26,629 nucleotides of DNA from positions 1 to 26,629 of IMG/VR virus record IMGVR_UViG_3300017748_000113; one strand, given 5' to 3'. The position numbers were made by a program, and so were the translations under genes. Position 1 is the stretch's first letter, and each line of letters begins with the position of its first letter. The stretch comes from a virus. The notes beneath the pieces were generated by a model. The model worked only from the letters and a program-made list of their open reading frames with translations. It searched no databases and was not told where the DNA came from. Shown here piece after piece: positions 6,069 to 12,424 of this stretch.

Positions 6069-6713
6069 ATGACATACGCTCAGTTGAGCGTTAATGCAAG
6101 AGAGATAGTCGCCAAGTTCACACTAGCTACAACGCAAGAAGTACAACTAGGTTGTGACTGGTACGCATCAGCTTTTCAAATCAGTTGCCGTATCGCTAAC
6201 AAGTACGGTCTACGTCCCGAAGTTGCTGCAGGTGTCATCGCTGCATTATCGCCAAACAATCGCTGGGAGCGTAACATCATAGACGCTGAGGCCATGATCA
6301 AATGTTGGTCGGCTGGCGGTACAGATGAGGACATCCTGGCCGTGAAGGTTTGTACCTACACGAAAATGCAAGAGAAAGCACTAGCTATTCTAAGATTCGG
6401 TGACATTCTCACAAATACTACACCATCTATTACGGCTATTCTCAATGGCCCAAAGATCATAGAGTTTTTCAACTGCATTACTAACTCAGCTCTCAATGAC
6501 GTATGTATTGACGGTCACGCCTATAGTGTCTGGTTCGGTCAACGTCTAACTATGAAGCAAGTCCCTAATATTGGTAAGAAGCTACGCTCACAAATCAAGA
6601 CTGATTATGTTGATGCAACTAGCTTTATCAATGAGGAACTTAACGAATCCTTTACACCTGCTGACATTCAAGCTATAACGTGGGTAACTCACAAACGTAT
6701 TTATGGAGTCTAA
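6069..6713 (+). CDS. Conserved phage protein with AALSP / IDGHA motifs, function unknown
   Basis: The frame is open from a TTG at 6003, but ATG 6069 is preceded by GGAGG (6051-6055) and lies downstream of promoter P2, giving 214 residues. It is mostly helical, with two blocks I recall from a family of uncharacterised phage proteins: AGVIAALSPNNRWERN (residues about 54-69) and, near residue 145, CIDGHAYSVWFG. The second block, followed by a helix-rich region with K and W, is vaguely like DNA-glycosylase or helix-hairpin-helix folds, but I see no full catalytic motif and do not assign an activity. As first gene after the early promoters it probably acts in host takeover. TAATG overlap with the next gene. 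Confidence 0.75.
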   Translation: MTYAQLSVNAREIVAKFTLATTQEVQLGCDWYASAFQISCRIANKYGLRPEVAAGVIAALSPNNRWERNIIDAEAMIKCWSAGGTDEDILAVKVCTYTKMQEKALAILRFGDILTNTTPSITAILNGPKIIEFFNCITNSALNDVCIDGHAYSVWFGQRLTMKQVPNIGKKLRSQIKTDYVDATSFINEELNESFTPADIQAITWVTHKRIYGV

Positions 6714-6910
6714 TGCCTAAACAACTAACACTCATGCCATTACTCGATGGCTCAGTTATGAAATATACTGATGCCGTCAACGATCCCGTACTCTTAGAAG
6801 TTCTTACTGACATCCATGACAGACACTACCAATTCCCCAGCCAAGAAGTCTCAAGATGGTACTTCGATACCGTCAAAGGCCTCTCACGTACTCCCCGAAG
6901 ATGTGCGTAA
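6713..6910 (+). CDS. Small early protein, unknown
   Basis: ATG 6713 overlaps the upstream stop (TAATG) and gives 65 residues: MPKQLTLMPLLDGSVMKYTD... through DRHYQFPSQEVSRWYFDTV. I recognise no domain. The last 95 bases overlap a second short ORF (6816-6965) in another frame, so the C-terminal end (GLSRTPRRCA) may be less constrained. Expression by translational coupling to the previous gene is likely. Function unknown. Confidence 0.5.
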   Translation: MPKQLTLMPLLDGSVMKYTDAVNDPVLLEVLTDIHDRHYQFPSQEVSRWYFDTVKGLSRTPRRCA

Positions 6911-6965
6911 AGCCATCCAATACTTAGAATATAGACGCTTACGCCATAAGCATCCGCACTGCTAA
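6816..6965 (+). CDS. Possible 49-residue protein overlapping the previous ORF
   Basis: A frame starting at ATG 6816 encodes a polar N-terminal half (MTDTTNSPAKKSQDG) followed by a convincing charged helix, LPEDVRKAIQYLEYRRLRHK, ending HPHC at TAA 6963-6965. The helix lies mainly beyond the stop of the overlapping ORF (6910), where this is the only open frame, so some coding function here is plausible. Without comparison it could still be chance. A one-base frameshift joining it to 6713-6910 is an alternative reading. Confidence 0.4.
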   Translation: MTDTTNSPAKKSQDGTSIPSKASHVLPEDVRKAIQYLEYRRLRHKHPHC

Positions 6966-6972
6966 GTCAACC

Positions 6973-6984
6973 ATTCACCATCAC
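6973..6984 (+). repeat. ATTCACCATCAC motif, copy 2 of 3
   Basis: An exact copy of the 12-mer lies seven bases after a gene stop and 79 bases before the methyltransferase-like gene. The rest of this 98-base gap holds a TGGCAT/ATGCCA inverted repeat followed by TTTTT, a weak terminator- or processing-like structure. Confidence 0.55.
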
Positions 6985-7063
6985 CGCAGCTGGCATATCG
7001 CCAGGAATATATCCCAATGCCAATTTTTCCAGGGGTACTTGCCCTGCCACCAATTATTTAACC

Positions 7064-7663
7064 ATGAAAGTATTAGTTGCCTGTGAATACTCAGGTGTAG
7101 TCAGAGACGCATTTACTAAACGTGGTCATGACGCTACATCCTGTGACTTCCTACCATCGGACAGCCCTAACGGTAAACACTACCAAGGTAATATGTTCGA
7201 CCTCATCTACCCACATAATGTGTACGATTGGGATCTCATAATCGCCCACCCTCCTTGCACTCACTTAAGTTTGAGCGGTTCTAAGTACTGGGCCGAGAAG
7301 GTCAAGGATGGCCGACAACCTGCAGCTATTCGATTCGTTGAACGCATATGGGATTTACATGAGCAGTCAGGTGTCAAGCTATGTATAGAGAATCCTGTGG
7401 GTGCTTTATCATCACGCTCCAAGCTAGGCAAGGCCACCCAATACATAAACCCATTCCAATTTGGCCACCCTGAGAAAAAACGTACAGGCTTATGGCTTCG
7501 AGGTCTACCCAAGCTCACGCCTACCGATGTTATAGACATCACCAAGGTTGACCCTAAGATTGCCAACCGCTTGCACCTGCTGTCGCCTTCAGCTGACCGC
7601 TGGAAGATCAGATCTCAAACATTCCAAGGTATTGCTGACGCTATGGCTGCACAATGGGGTTGA
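7064..7663 (+). CDS. DNA cytosine-methyltransferase-like protein
   Basis: The 199-residue protein starts MKVLVACEYSGVVRDAF, an AdoMet-binding motif I like FxGxG loop (CEYSGVVR), followed by GHDATSCD (motif II acid), then WDLIIAHPPCTHL. The last carries the Pro-Cys of motif IV, with Cys65 as the likely nucleophile. Motif VI appears as LCIENPVG rather than the usual ENV. The order suits C5-methyltransferases, but the protein is short and lacks an obvious target-recognition domain. Such compact PPCT proteins are common in phages. It may methylate or otherwise modify phage DNA against restriction; activity and specificity are unproven. The stop is followed within bases by a 16-bp palindrome. Confidence 0.8.
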   Translation: MKVLVACEYSGVVRDAFTKRGHDATSCDFLPSDSPNGKHYQGNMFDLIYPHNVYDWDLIIAHPPCTHLSLSGSKYWAEKVKDGRQPAAIRFVERIWDLHEQSGVKLCIENPVGALSSRSKLGKATQYINPFQFGHPEKKRTGLWLRGLPKLTPTDVIDITKVDPKIANRLHLLSPSADRWKIRSQTFQGIADAMAAQWG

Positions 7664-7676
7664 GTATATTTACTCA
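7661..7676 (+). repeat. Palindrome TGAGTATATTTACTCA
   Basis: A 6-bp perfect inverted repeat (TGAGTA/TACTCA, spacer TATT) overlaps the stop of the methyltransferase-like gene. Its left half matches TGAGTAT at the sites 5631-5648 and 5667-5684. Over 14 bases it differs from that site at three positions, so it may be an outlying member of the same operator family. Confidence 0.45.
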
Positions 7677-7687
7677 TGACATTCTCC

Positions 7688-7728
7688 TAGAATCATTGCT
7701 ATATTGATTCTATGAGGGCATCACCCTC
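7688..7728 (+). other. Two adjacent hairpins in an early intergenic gap
   Basis: TAGAATCA (7688-7695) pairs perfectly with TGATTCTA (7705-7712), and GAGGG (7714-7718) pairs with CCCTC (7724-7728). They are followed directly by the third ATTCACCATCAC motif (7733-7744). There is no U-run. A processing site (RNase III type, as between T7 early genes) or a regulatory leader of the next gene is plausible. Confidence 0.45.
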
Positions 7729-7732
7729 CTGT

Positions 7733-7744
7733 ATTCACCATCAC
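7733..7744 (+). repeat. ATTCACCATCAC motif, copy 3 of 3
   Basis: Exact third copy, ending 11 bases before the ATG of the KTSC-like gene and immediately downstream of two hairpins. It is too far in sequence from a purine-rich Shine-Dalgarno to be a ribosome site. Confidence 0.6.
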
Positions 7745-7755
7745 TAGGCCGCTTT

Positions 7756-8046
7756 ATGCAACCAAAATCACGTACTTCAACATGTGTCAAATCTATTGAC
7801 GTAGACCCTCTTTCTGGCACAGCTATTGTTGAGTTCCTTACCGATACTCGCTATGAGTACACCAATGTATCTCGTAGAGCTATCGCCAACCTACTTGCAC
7901 AACCTAACATGAGCTTAGGATTCTGGGTCAATGCCAACTGCAAACTCAAGAGTGTCAAGTGTAAAGAGATCACACCAGTCTCTATCTACAAACACAAGCT
8001 TGCCAAGGTGCGAGTCTTGCAACAACCTGTACTCCCTAATGTCTAG
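7756..8046 (+). CDS. KTSC-domain-like protein
   Basis: The 96-residue protein fits the KTSC fold pattern: VKSIDVDPLSGTAIVEFLTDTRYEYTNV is two strands and a turn with the typical Y-x-Y-x-x-V, followed by a helix (SRRAIANLLAQ) and SLGFWVNANCKLK. KTSC is a small domain also found at the C-terminus of some lysyl-tRNA synthetases and as free-standing phage proteins of unknown role. The C-terminal 25 residues (SIYKHKLAKVRVLQ) are basic. It overlaps the next gene by 8 bases. Function in infection unknown. Confidence 0.65.
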   Translation: MQPKSRTSTCVKSIDVDPLSGTAIVEFLTDTRYEYTNVSRRAIANLLAQPNMSLGFWVNANCKLKSVKCKEITPVSIYKHKLAKVRVLQQPVLPNV

Positions 8047-8251
8047 CCACACAATGACTGTAACATTCGACAAGTCTGTATCCTCCTCCATATTGGAGGC
8101 AGGGTACAACTACAACCCATCATCCAACAACACTATCGCTGTTGAATTTGATCAAGATGGTAGAGACATCTACGACATACTCGAAGATGCTGGCCTTGGC
8201 CACCTATCAGATGAGGTCATCTACACCAACTACTACAGTGACTGCCTCTAA
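8039..8251 (+). CDS. Small acidic early protein
   Basis: ATG 8039 overlaps the preceding stop (ATGTCTAG) and gives 70 residues: a Thr/Ser-rich N-terminus, then FDQDGRDIYDILEDAGLGHLSDEVIYTNYYSDCL, which is strongly acidic. Such small acidic early proteins are typical of phage inhibitors of host enzymes or DNA mimics, but that is only an inference from charge. The 3' end overlaps the endonuclease-VII-like gene by 41 bases in another frame. Confidence 0.6.
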   Translation: MSSHTMTVTFDKSVSSSILEAGYNYNPSSNNTIAVEFDQDGRDIYDILEDAGLGHLSDEVIYTNYYSDCL

Positions 8252-8579
8252 ACCATGTAAGGAGTGCGGGGAGGTCAAACCACTAGAAGACTTCCCACTC
8301 TTTTCTACAGCTGGAGCAGGGCGCAAGAATACTTGTAAGTGCTGCTCAAACAAACAAGCTACGGTCAGACGTAGGCTTAGAAGACAGCATCCAGTGCCAA
8401 TTCCTGGCGACTGCCCTGCGTGTGGTAGGCATACCACCAAATGGGTTCTTGACCATGACCATAAGACTGACAAGTTTAGAGGTTACATCTGCGACTCATG
8501 CAACGTAGCCTTTGGCAAGTTTGACGATGACTCATACACTATGCAACGTTCACTTAACTGGCTTTCATCACATGGCTAA
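8211..8579 (+). CDS. Endonuclease VII-like (HNH/ββα-metal) nuclease
   Basis: ATG 8211 gives 122 residues, although the frame is open from 8142. The N-terminus has a CKECGEVKPLEDF zinc-finger-like element followed by CKCC. The C-terminal half matches the recombination endonuclease VII family: CPACG, then KWVLDHDHKTDKFRGYICDSCNVAFGKFDDD, with the DHDH catalytic block and a second Cys pair. T4 endonuclease VII resolves branched DNA; small relatives in other phages are often annotated this way without proof. Here it could resolve replication intermediates in addition to endonuclease I (13006-13350), or attack host DNA. It overlaps both neighbours. Confidence 0.8.
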   Translation: MRSSTPTTTVTASKPCKECGEVKPLEDFPLFSTAGAGRKNTCKCCSNKQATVRRRLRRQHPVPIPGDCPACGRHTTKWVLDHDHKTDKFRGYICDSCNVAFGKFDDDSYTMQRSLNWLSSHG

Positions 8580-8838
8580 TACCATCAAAACAAACATCAC
8601 TCAACCCATCGGTGACAAGTACATCAAGACCTTTGATGCTTGCGATGACCCTATCGTTTACACACTGGTACGTGTAAGCCCGTATACAATGGAGGACATG
8701 CTACTAGGTGTCTTTGATAGCAAAGAAGCTGTACTATGTAGGCTCGCCAGGATTATGGACAGACCTTCCAACGATGAACAGTTCAAGATTGAAACACACA
8801 ATCTCAGAACACTCAAGCAAGAGGAGGATCTCAACTAA
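8572..8838 (+). CDS. Small early protein, unknown
   Basis: ATG 8572 overlaps the previous stop (ATGGCTAA) and yields 88 residues, ending inside the TAATG start of the next gene. The protein has mixed alpha/beta character with a central acidic stretch (VSPYTMEDMLLGVFDSKEAV) and a basic/acidic tail. No family recognised. The overlap arrangement on both sides indicates it is translated as part of the early cluster. Confidence 0.65.
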   Translation: MANTIKTNITQPIGDKYIKTFDACDDPIVYTLVRVSPYTMEDMLLGVFDSKEAVLCRLARIMDRPSNDEQFKIETHNLRTLKQEEDLN

Positions 8839-8981
8839 TGGAGAAAAGTAAACTCATTGAACTCCTAACCGATTTAGGTTGGGACTATCAAAGCCTAACC
8901 AGCTCTGGTCGAGATACTTATGATGAAATCATGAGAGGTCTAGGTTTATTAGGCTCAAACGAATCATGGATAGACTTATGA
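8838..8981 (+). CDS. 47-residue early protein
   Basis: The start is the ATG in TAATG at the previous stop, and the end is a TGA overlapping the next ATG. The peptide begins MEKSKLIELLTDLGWDYQSL and continues with an acidic helical segment (TYDEIMRGLGLLG). The double stop/start overlap and GAGGAGG upstream (8821-8827) support real translation. Function unknown. Confidence 0.6.
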   Translation: MEKSKLIELLTDLGWDYQSLTSSGRDTYDEIMRGLGLLGSNESWIDL

Positions 8982-9184
8982 CTGAGTACACTGACCTCAT
9001 GCAACAAGCAGAAGACTACGACAAATCTATGTGCCGTAGTAAGGACATCAATGTTGCCGACTGTCTTACATACGAGGACAGAAATGACATTGCCAAGATC
9101 ATTGATGCCAGAGTTGCCGAAGAATACGGTACAAACTACCCATTCAGATGGTCGTTCTCATGTAGCGGTTACTTTATCTGCTAA
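8978..9184 (+). CDS. 68-residue acidic early protein
   Basis: The frame has ATGs at 8966 and 8978; 8978 matches the ATGA overlap with the preceding stop and is chosen. The product is acidic (MTEYTDLMQQAEDYDKSM..., EDRNDIAKIIDARVAEEYG) and ends with an aromatic/Cys-rich stretch, FRWSFSCSGYFIC. No known domain is visible. It overlaps the next start by TAATG. Confidence 0.6.
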   Translation: MTEYTDLMQQAEDYDKSMCRSKDINVADCLTYEDRNDIAKIIDARVAEEYGTNYPFRWSFSCSGYFIC

Positions 9185-9312
9185 TGAGTACACCACACGC
9201 ACAAGAACGCCTTGAAACTATCTTTGAAGAAGTCAAGGCAGCCTTCCCTTACTACGATGAGGACAAGCAAGCTGAGATTGCTATGAAGCGATTTGATGAG
9301 GAGCTTGTATGA
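9184..9312 (+). CDS. 42-residue acidic helical protein
   Basis: ATG 9184 lies in TAATG and TGA 9310-9312 lies in ATGA with the next gene. The protein is a single charged helix: QERLETIFEEVKAAFPYYDED, then KQAEIAMKRFDEELV. A small partner or inhibitor protein is conceivable. The coupling signals at both ends are the main evidence for coding. Confidence 0.55.
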   Translation: MSTPHAQERLETIFEEVKAAFPYYDEDKQAEIAMKRFDEELV

Positions 9313-9446
9313 GGCATGATGAATGGAAAGTGCCAGTATATTCCTTACTAGCATTGATCATCCTTCTAGGCTCATCAGCCTTACTATCCGAGGCAACCAT
9401 GTACCACCGCCCATCACCAAATCATAAACTTAGATTATTATCATGA
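9309..9446 (+). CDS. 45-residue single-span membrane protein
   Basis: The gene starts in ATGA with the previous stop and ends in ATGA with the next. The protein has a polar N-terminus (MRHDEWKVP), one hydrophobic helix (VYSLLALIILLGSSALLSEA, about residues 10-29) and a basic tail (YHRPSPNHKLRLL), so the tail should face the cytoplasm. Early small membrane proteins in T7-like phages can exclude superinfecting phages or alter host transport; neither is shown here. Confidence 0.6.
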   Translation: MRHDEWKVPVYSLLALIILLGSSALLSEATMYHRPSPNHKLRLLS

Positions 9447-9739
9447 ACAAACGTGACCCATTTGACAATAGAATCCGAGACATCAACAGATGGAAAGCCA
9501 CTGATGAATTAACCGAAGTAACATTCGATATGGGTCATGAGGCAGCTCTCACCTGGGATTTGCCCGCCTCGTACGTTTGTGTTGTCAGAGCTATCAAGAC
9601 TGACGGCAAGATAGAGGAGAGATCCTATCGTCAAGCCAAGGCAGCTAAAGTCTACATGAAGAATCTATTGCACAATGATTGTGATTATGTGGTGATGACA
9701 GGCACTGCTATCTTAGACACCTTATCTGACATATTATGA
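9443..9739 (+). CDS. Early protein of 98 residues, unknown
   Basis: The start is coupled by ATGA to the membrane-peptide gene and the end by ATGA to the next. The N-terminal third is charged (NKRDPFDNRIRDINRW), followed by an alternating strand pattern (YVCVVRAIKTDGKIEERSYR) and a helix (AKAAKVYMKNLLHN). No family recognised. The regular coupling in this cluster suggests all its members are made in similar amounts early in infection. Confidence 0.65.
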   Translation: MNKRDPFDNRIRDINRWKATDELTEVTFDMGHEAALTWDLPASYVCVVRAIKTDGKIEERSYRQAKAAKVYMKNLLHNDCDYVVMTGTAILDTLSDIL

Positions 9740-10014
9740 CACTCAACCCGCATGACCTATCCGAGATCTTAGATCGACTAGGCTATTACATTGATGATGA
9801 CACAGGTGAGGTCAGCCTTGAGCTTGACCCATGTGGCCCACCAACAATAGATAAGTTCTTAGTTATACTAGCTTCTCAAGGCCAACTAACCACCAAACGT
9901 AATGCAGCATATGAGGTAGGGTTCTACTTACCCAACTGGCAATGCTTCAGCAGCATGGAGGAGTACTGTAAGGTATTTCCCTATGAACAACAATGCAAAA
10001 TTTATGATGACTAA
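9736..10014 (+). CDS. Early protein of 92 residues, unknown
   Basis: It begins in an ATGA overlap and has an acidic N-terminal half (ILDRLGYYIDDDTGEVSLELD) followed by a mixed C-terminal half ending PYEQQCKIYDD. No domain recognised. Its stop overlaps a start codon at 10007 (ATGACTAA) that would begin the ORF running into the RNA polymerase N-terminus. Confidence 0.65.
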   Translation: MTLNPHDLSEILDRLGYYIDDDTGEVSLELDPCGPPTIDKFLVILASQGQLTTKRNAAYEVGFYLPNWQCFSSMEEYCKVFPYEQQCKIYDD

Positions 10015-10252
10015 TTTGACACAACGACAAATTGACCGTCTTGATGACTACGAATACTCACTCTTTCTAGCTTATGGTGACTCATACAAACCTACACCGA
10101 CAATTTCTCCTAGAACAAGAAGCGATCAGCTGTGGGAAGCAAAGACTTCACGATTCTTTAGAGAAACTAGAAGGGAAATCCTACGCTTCCGCAAGCGTGT
10201 ACGGGGTGTCATCAATCAAAGAGGCTCTACCGTACTTAATGAAAACAGTTGA
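10007..10252 (+). CDS. ORF overlapping the RNA polymerase 5' end; possible displaced RNAP N-terminus
   Basis: ATG 10007 (the frame is also open from 9983) encodes 81 residues, overlapping the RNAP frame from 10074 onward. The part before the overlap, MTNLTQRQIDRLDDYEYSLF followed by LAYGD, resembles in length and pattern the first 30 residues of T7 RNAP (which reaches FNTLADHYGERL around residue 21). The later part is very basic and arginine-rich, as often happens in a non-coding alternate frame. Either this is a small separate gene, or the true polymerase N-terminus is out of frame with the body because of a one-base change near 10085. Confidence 0.35.
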   Translation: MTNLTQRQIDRLDDYEYSLFLAYGDSYKPTPTISPRTRSDQLWEAKTSRFFRETRREILRFRKRVRGVINQRGSTVLNENS

Positions 10253-12422
10253 GGATACATTTTGTAAACTCAAGAATGGTCAAGCTGGTAAGTTCTATAA
10301 AGAAATTGCCATCTACATTGATGACCTCGAACCACTAGCTATCTCAACCATACTACTGAAGATAACCTTTGATAGGGTATTCAGTACACAAAGAGGAGCT
10401 AACCTAGTCACACCTACTCTTGTTGCTATTGGAGCTGCACTTGAATCAGAGTGTAAGTTTAGATGGTATAAGCATAATTACCCAGGACTTATGCACTATA
10501 TCAGTGACAAGTTTTTTCATGATGCCTGTGGCACTATGCAGAAACAAGCAATAGCCAGTAAGAAATTTGGTGAACATGACATAAGGTGGAACCCTTGGAG
10601 TATTAAAGCTAAGACATCCTTGGGAAGATGGGGGCTGACTGCAGTTATGGAGACCACTAACTGGTTTACCATAAACAAACGTAAGACCCACCGCAAAAAG
10701 TATGACTACAGAGTTGTACCTACCCCAGAGTTCAATGAAAAACGAGCTGAACTTATCAAATCAGCAGAGTTATTCAGTGGTATACCTTGGCCAATGCTAG
10801 TTGTACCAGACGATTGGGGTTATAATGAGACTGGTGAGATTATCTACGGTGGTTACTTAACTAATCGTATGATGAGAGGCCATGACTTAACCCGAAAGGG
10901 CAACCCCACCATAATACACGGAGAGACACCTATTAACTTTTTAAACAAGTTACAAGCTGTCAAATACTGTGTAAACAACCATATACTGCAAGTAGCAGTA
11001 GAGATGAGGAGTAGAGGTAGAATAATAGGTAAGTTTATACCTATATCTCCTTCATATAAACCACCTCGTCCACCTAGTGCTGATGATGATTGTGATGCTA
11101 ACCTAGCTTGGAGACGAGCTATGGCAGAATCATACAATGCTGATCGGATAAACTTTAAAAGATCAGTAAGAACCAGAACACAGCTAGAGGCAGCTGAGAA
11201 GTTTAAAGATGAGATCTTTCATCTATGTTGGTCTTTCGACTACAGGGGAAGAGCATACCCCATTCCAGCTTTCCTCACCCCTCAAGATACAGACTTTGGT
11301 AAGGCACTCTTGGTCTTCGCTGATGAGTCTAGTGTGACAGATGAAGCAGAGCTATGGCTCTCATTCCAAGTGGCCACTACGTTTGGCCTCGATAAAAGCA
11401 CACTAGAGGACAGACATCAATGGGTGTCTGAGAATCATGAACTCATTACTAAAGTTGCTACTGACCCTATTAGATATTTGTCTGATTGGGAAGCGGTAGA
11501 TGAACCTTGGCAATTTATGGCTGCTTGTCATGAATATTACCACTGTTGTATAGCTAAAGACAAGTTAACTACAGGTCTTATGGTCGCAGTCGATGCTACG
11601 TGCTCAGGATTACAGATCCTCGCAGCTTTGGCGAAAGACAAAAGTACAGCAGAACTTGTAAACGTAGTACCTAGTGCAACACCTAGTGACGCTTACAGAG
11701 CGGTGGCAGACAAGGCAAAGGAGTTTCTCCCAAGTTACATGCACCAATGGATGAACAGAACCGTATGCAAAAGAACGGTTATGACCATACCATACAATGC
11801 TACTAAGGATAGTAGTCGCAAGTACATACGTGAAGCGTTACTTGAAAAGGGAATTGATCCTACAAAGGATGAATTAACACAGGTTGTCAATGCTATTTAC
11901 AGCAGTATGGACAGTATAGTTCCTGGCCCAATGAGGGTAATGAGATGGATCAAAAAGCATGTCGGACAGTACATCAGAAATGGTGCTACTGAAGTCCAGT
12001 GGGTCACACCATCAGGTTTTGTCGTCAATCAACGCAGAGATGACATAGAAACCATGAGGATGGAGCTGCAGCTGTTAGGAAGGACAAGTATAAGATTACC
12101 TACGGGTAATTCTACACCTAGTCCAACCAAGCATAAGTCTAGCACTGCACCCAATTACATACATTCATTCGATGCTTCGATCCTTCACAGATCTTTTACT
12201 CAATTCGATGAACCATTCACAGTTATCCATGACTCAGTTCTTTGCAGAGCAGGAGACATGGGAACACTCAATCGCCTTGTGCGAGAAACCTACTCCAATA
12301 TCTTTTCCGAGAAGTGTTGGCTGTCAGAATTTGCCGAAACCATCAATGCCTCGGAACCGCCACCAATCGTTGGGACACTAGACCCAAAGGTTGTATCCAA
12401 TTCCACCTATTTTTTCTGTTAA
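10074..12422 (+). CDS. T7-like single-subunit DNA-dependent RNA polymerase
   Basis: The 782 residues hold all catalytic motifs of the T7 family. Motif A is VAVDATCSGLQ (Asp507, T7 D537). Motif B is CKRTVMTIPYN (Lys566 and Tyr574, T7 K631 and Y639). Motif C is VIHDSV (Asp720, T7 D812). The frame already aligns with T7 from HRQFLLEQEAISCG onward, so little is missing from 10074, but about 25 N-terminal residues of T7 have no counterpart in this frame. The specificity region (WVTPSGFVVNQRR...MRMELQLLGR) differs from T7, with Glu where T7 has Asn748, so it should recognise a different promoter. It transcribes the replication and late genes. A 21-bp repeat at 10901-10921 lies inside the gene. Confidence 0.95.
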   Translation: MVTHTNLHRQFLLEQEAISCGKQRLHDSLEKLEGKSYASASVYGVSSIKEALPYLMKTVEDTFCKLKNGQAGKFYKEIAIYIDDLEPLAISTILLKITFDRVFSTQRGANLVTPTLVAIGAALESECKFRWYKHNYPGLMHYISDKFFHDACGTMQKQAIASKKFGEHDIRWNPWSIKAKTSLGRWGLTAVMETTNWFTINKRKTHRKKYDYRVVPTPEFNEKRAELIKSAELFSGIPWPMLVVPDDWGYNETGEIIYGGYLTNRMMRGHDLTRKGNPTIIHGETPINFLNKLQAVKYCVNNHILQVAVEMRSRGRIIGKFIPISPSYKPPRPPSADDDCDANLAWRRAMAESYNADRINFKRSVRTRTQLEAAEKFKDEIFHLCWSFDYRGRAYPIPAFLTPQDTDFGKALLVFADESSVTDEAELWLSFQVATTFGLDKSTLEDRHQWVSENHELITKVATDPIRYLSDWEAVDEPWQFMAACHEYYHCCIAKDKLTTGLMVAVDATCSGLQILAALAKDKSTAELVNVVPSATPSDAYRAVADKAKEFLPSYMHQWMNRTVCKRTVMTIPYNATKDSSRKYIREALLEKGIDPTKDELTQVVNAIYSSMDSIVPGPMRVMRWIKKHVGQYIRNGATEVQWVTPSGFVVNQRRDDIETMRMELQLLGRTSIRLPTGNSTPSPTKHKSSTAPNYIHSFDASILHRSFTQFDEPFTVIHDSVLCRAGDMGTLNRLVRETYSNIFSEKCWLSEFAETINASEPPPIVGTLDPKVVSNSTYFFC
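10901..10921 (+). repeat. 21-bp exact repeat, copy 2, inside the RNAP gene
   Basis: Identical to 5032-5052 over 21 bases and followed by GAGAGACACC. In the RNAP frame it encodes GNPTIIHG, a region not specially conserved with T7 by eye. Coding constraint alone does not explain identity with the sequence after terL. It may be an internal phage promoter or a product of recombination between the two places. Confidence 0.55.
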
Positions 12423-12424
12423 AG

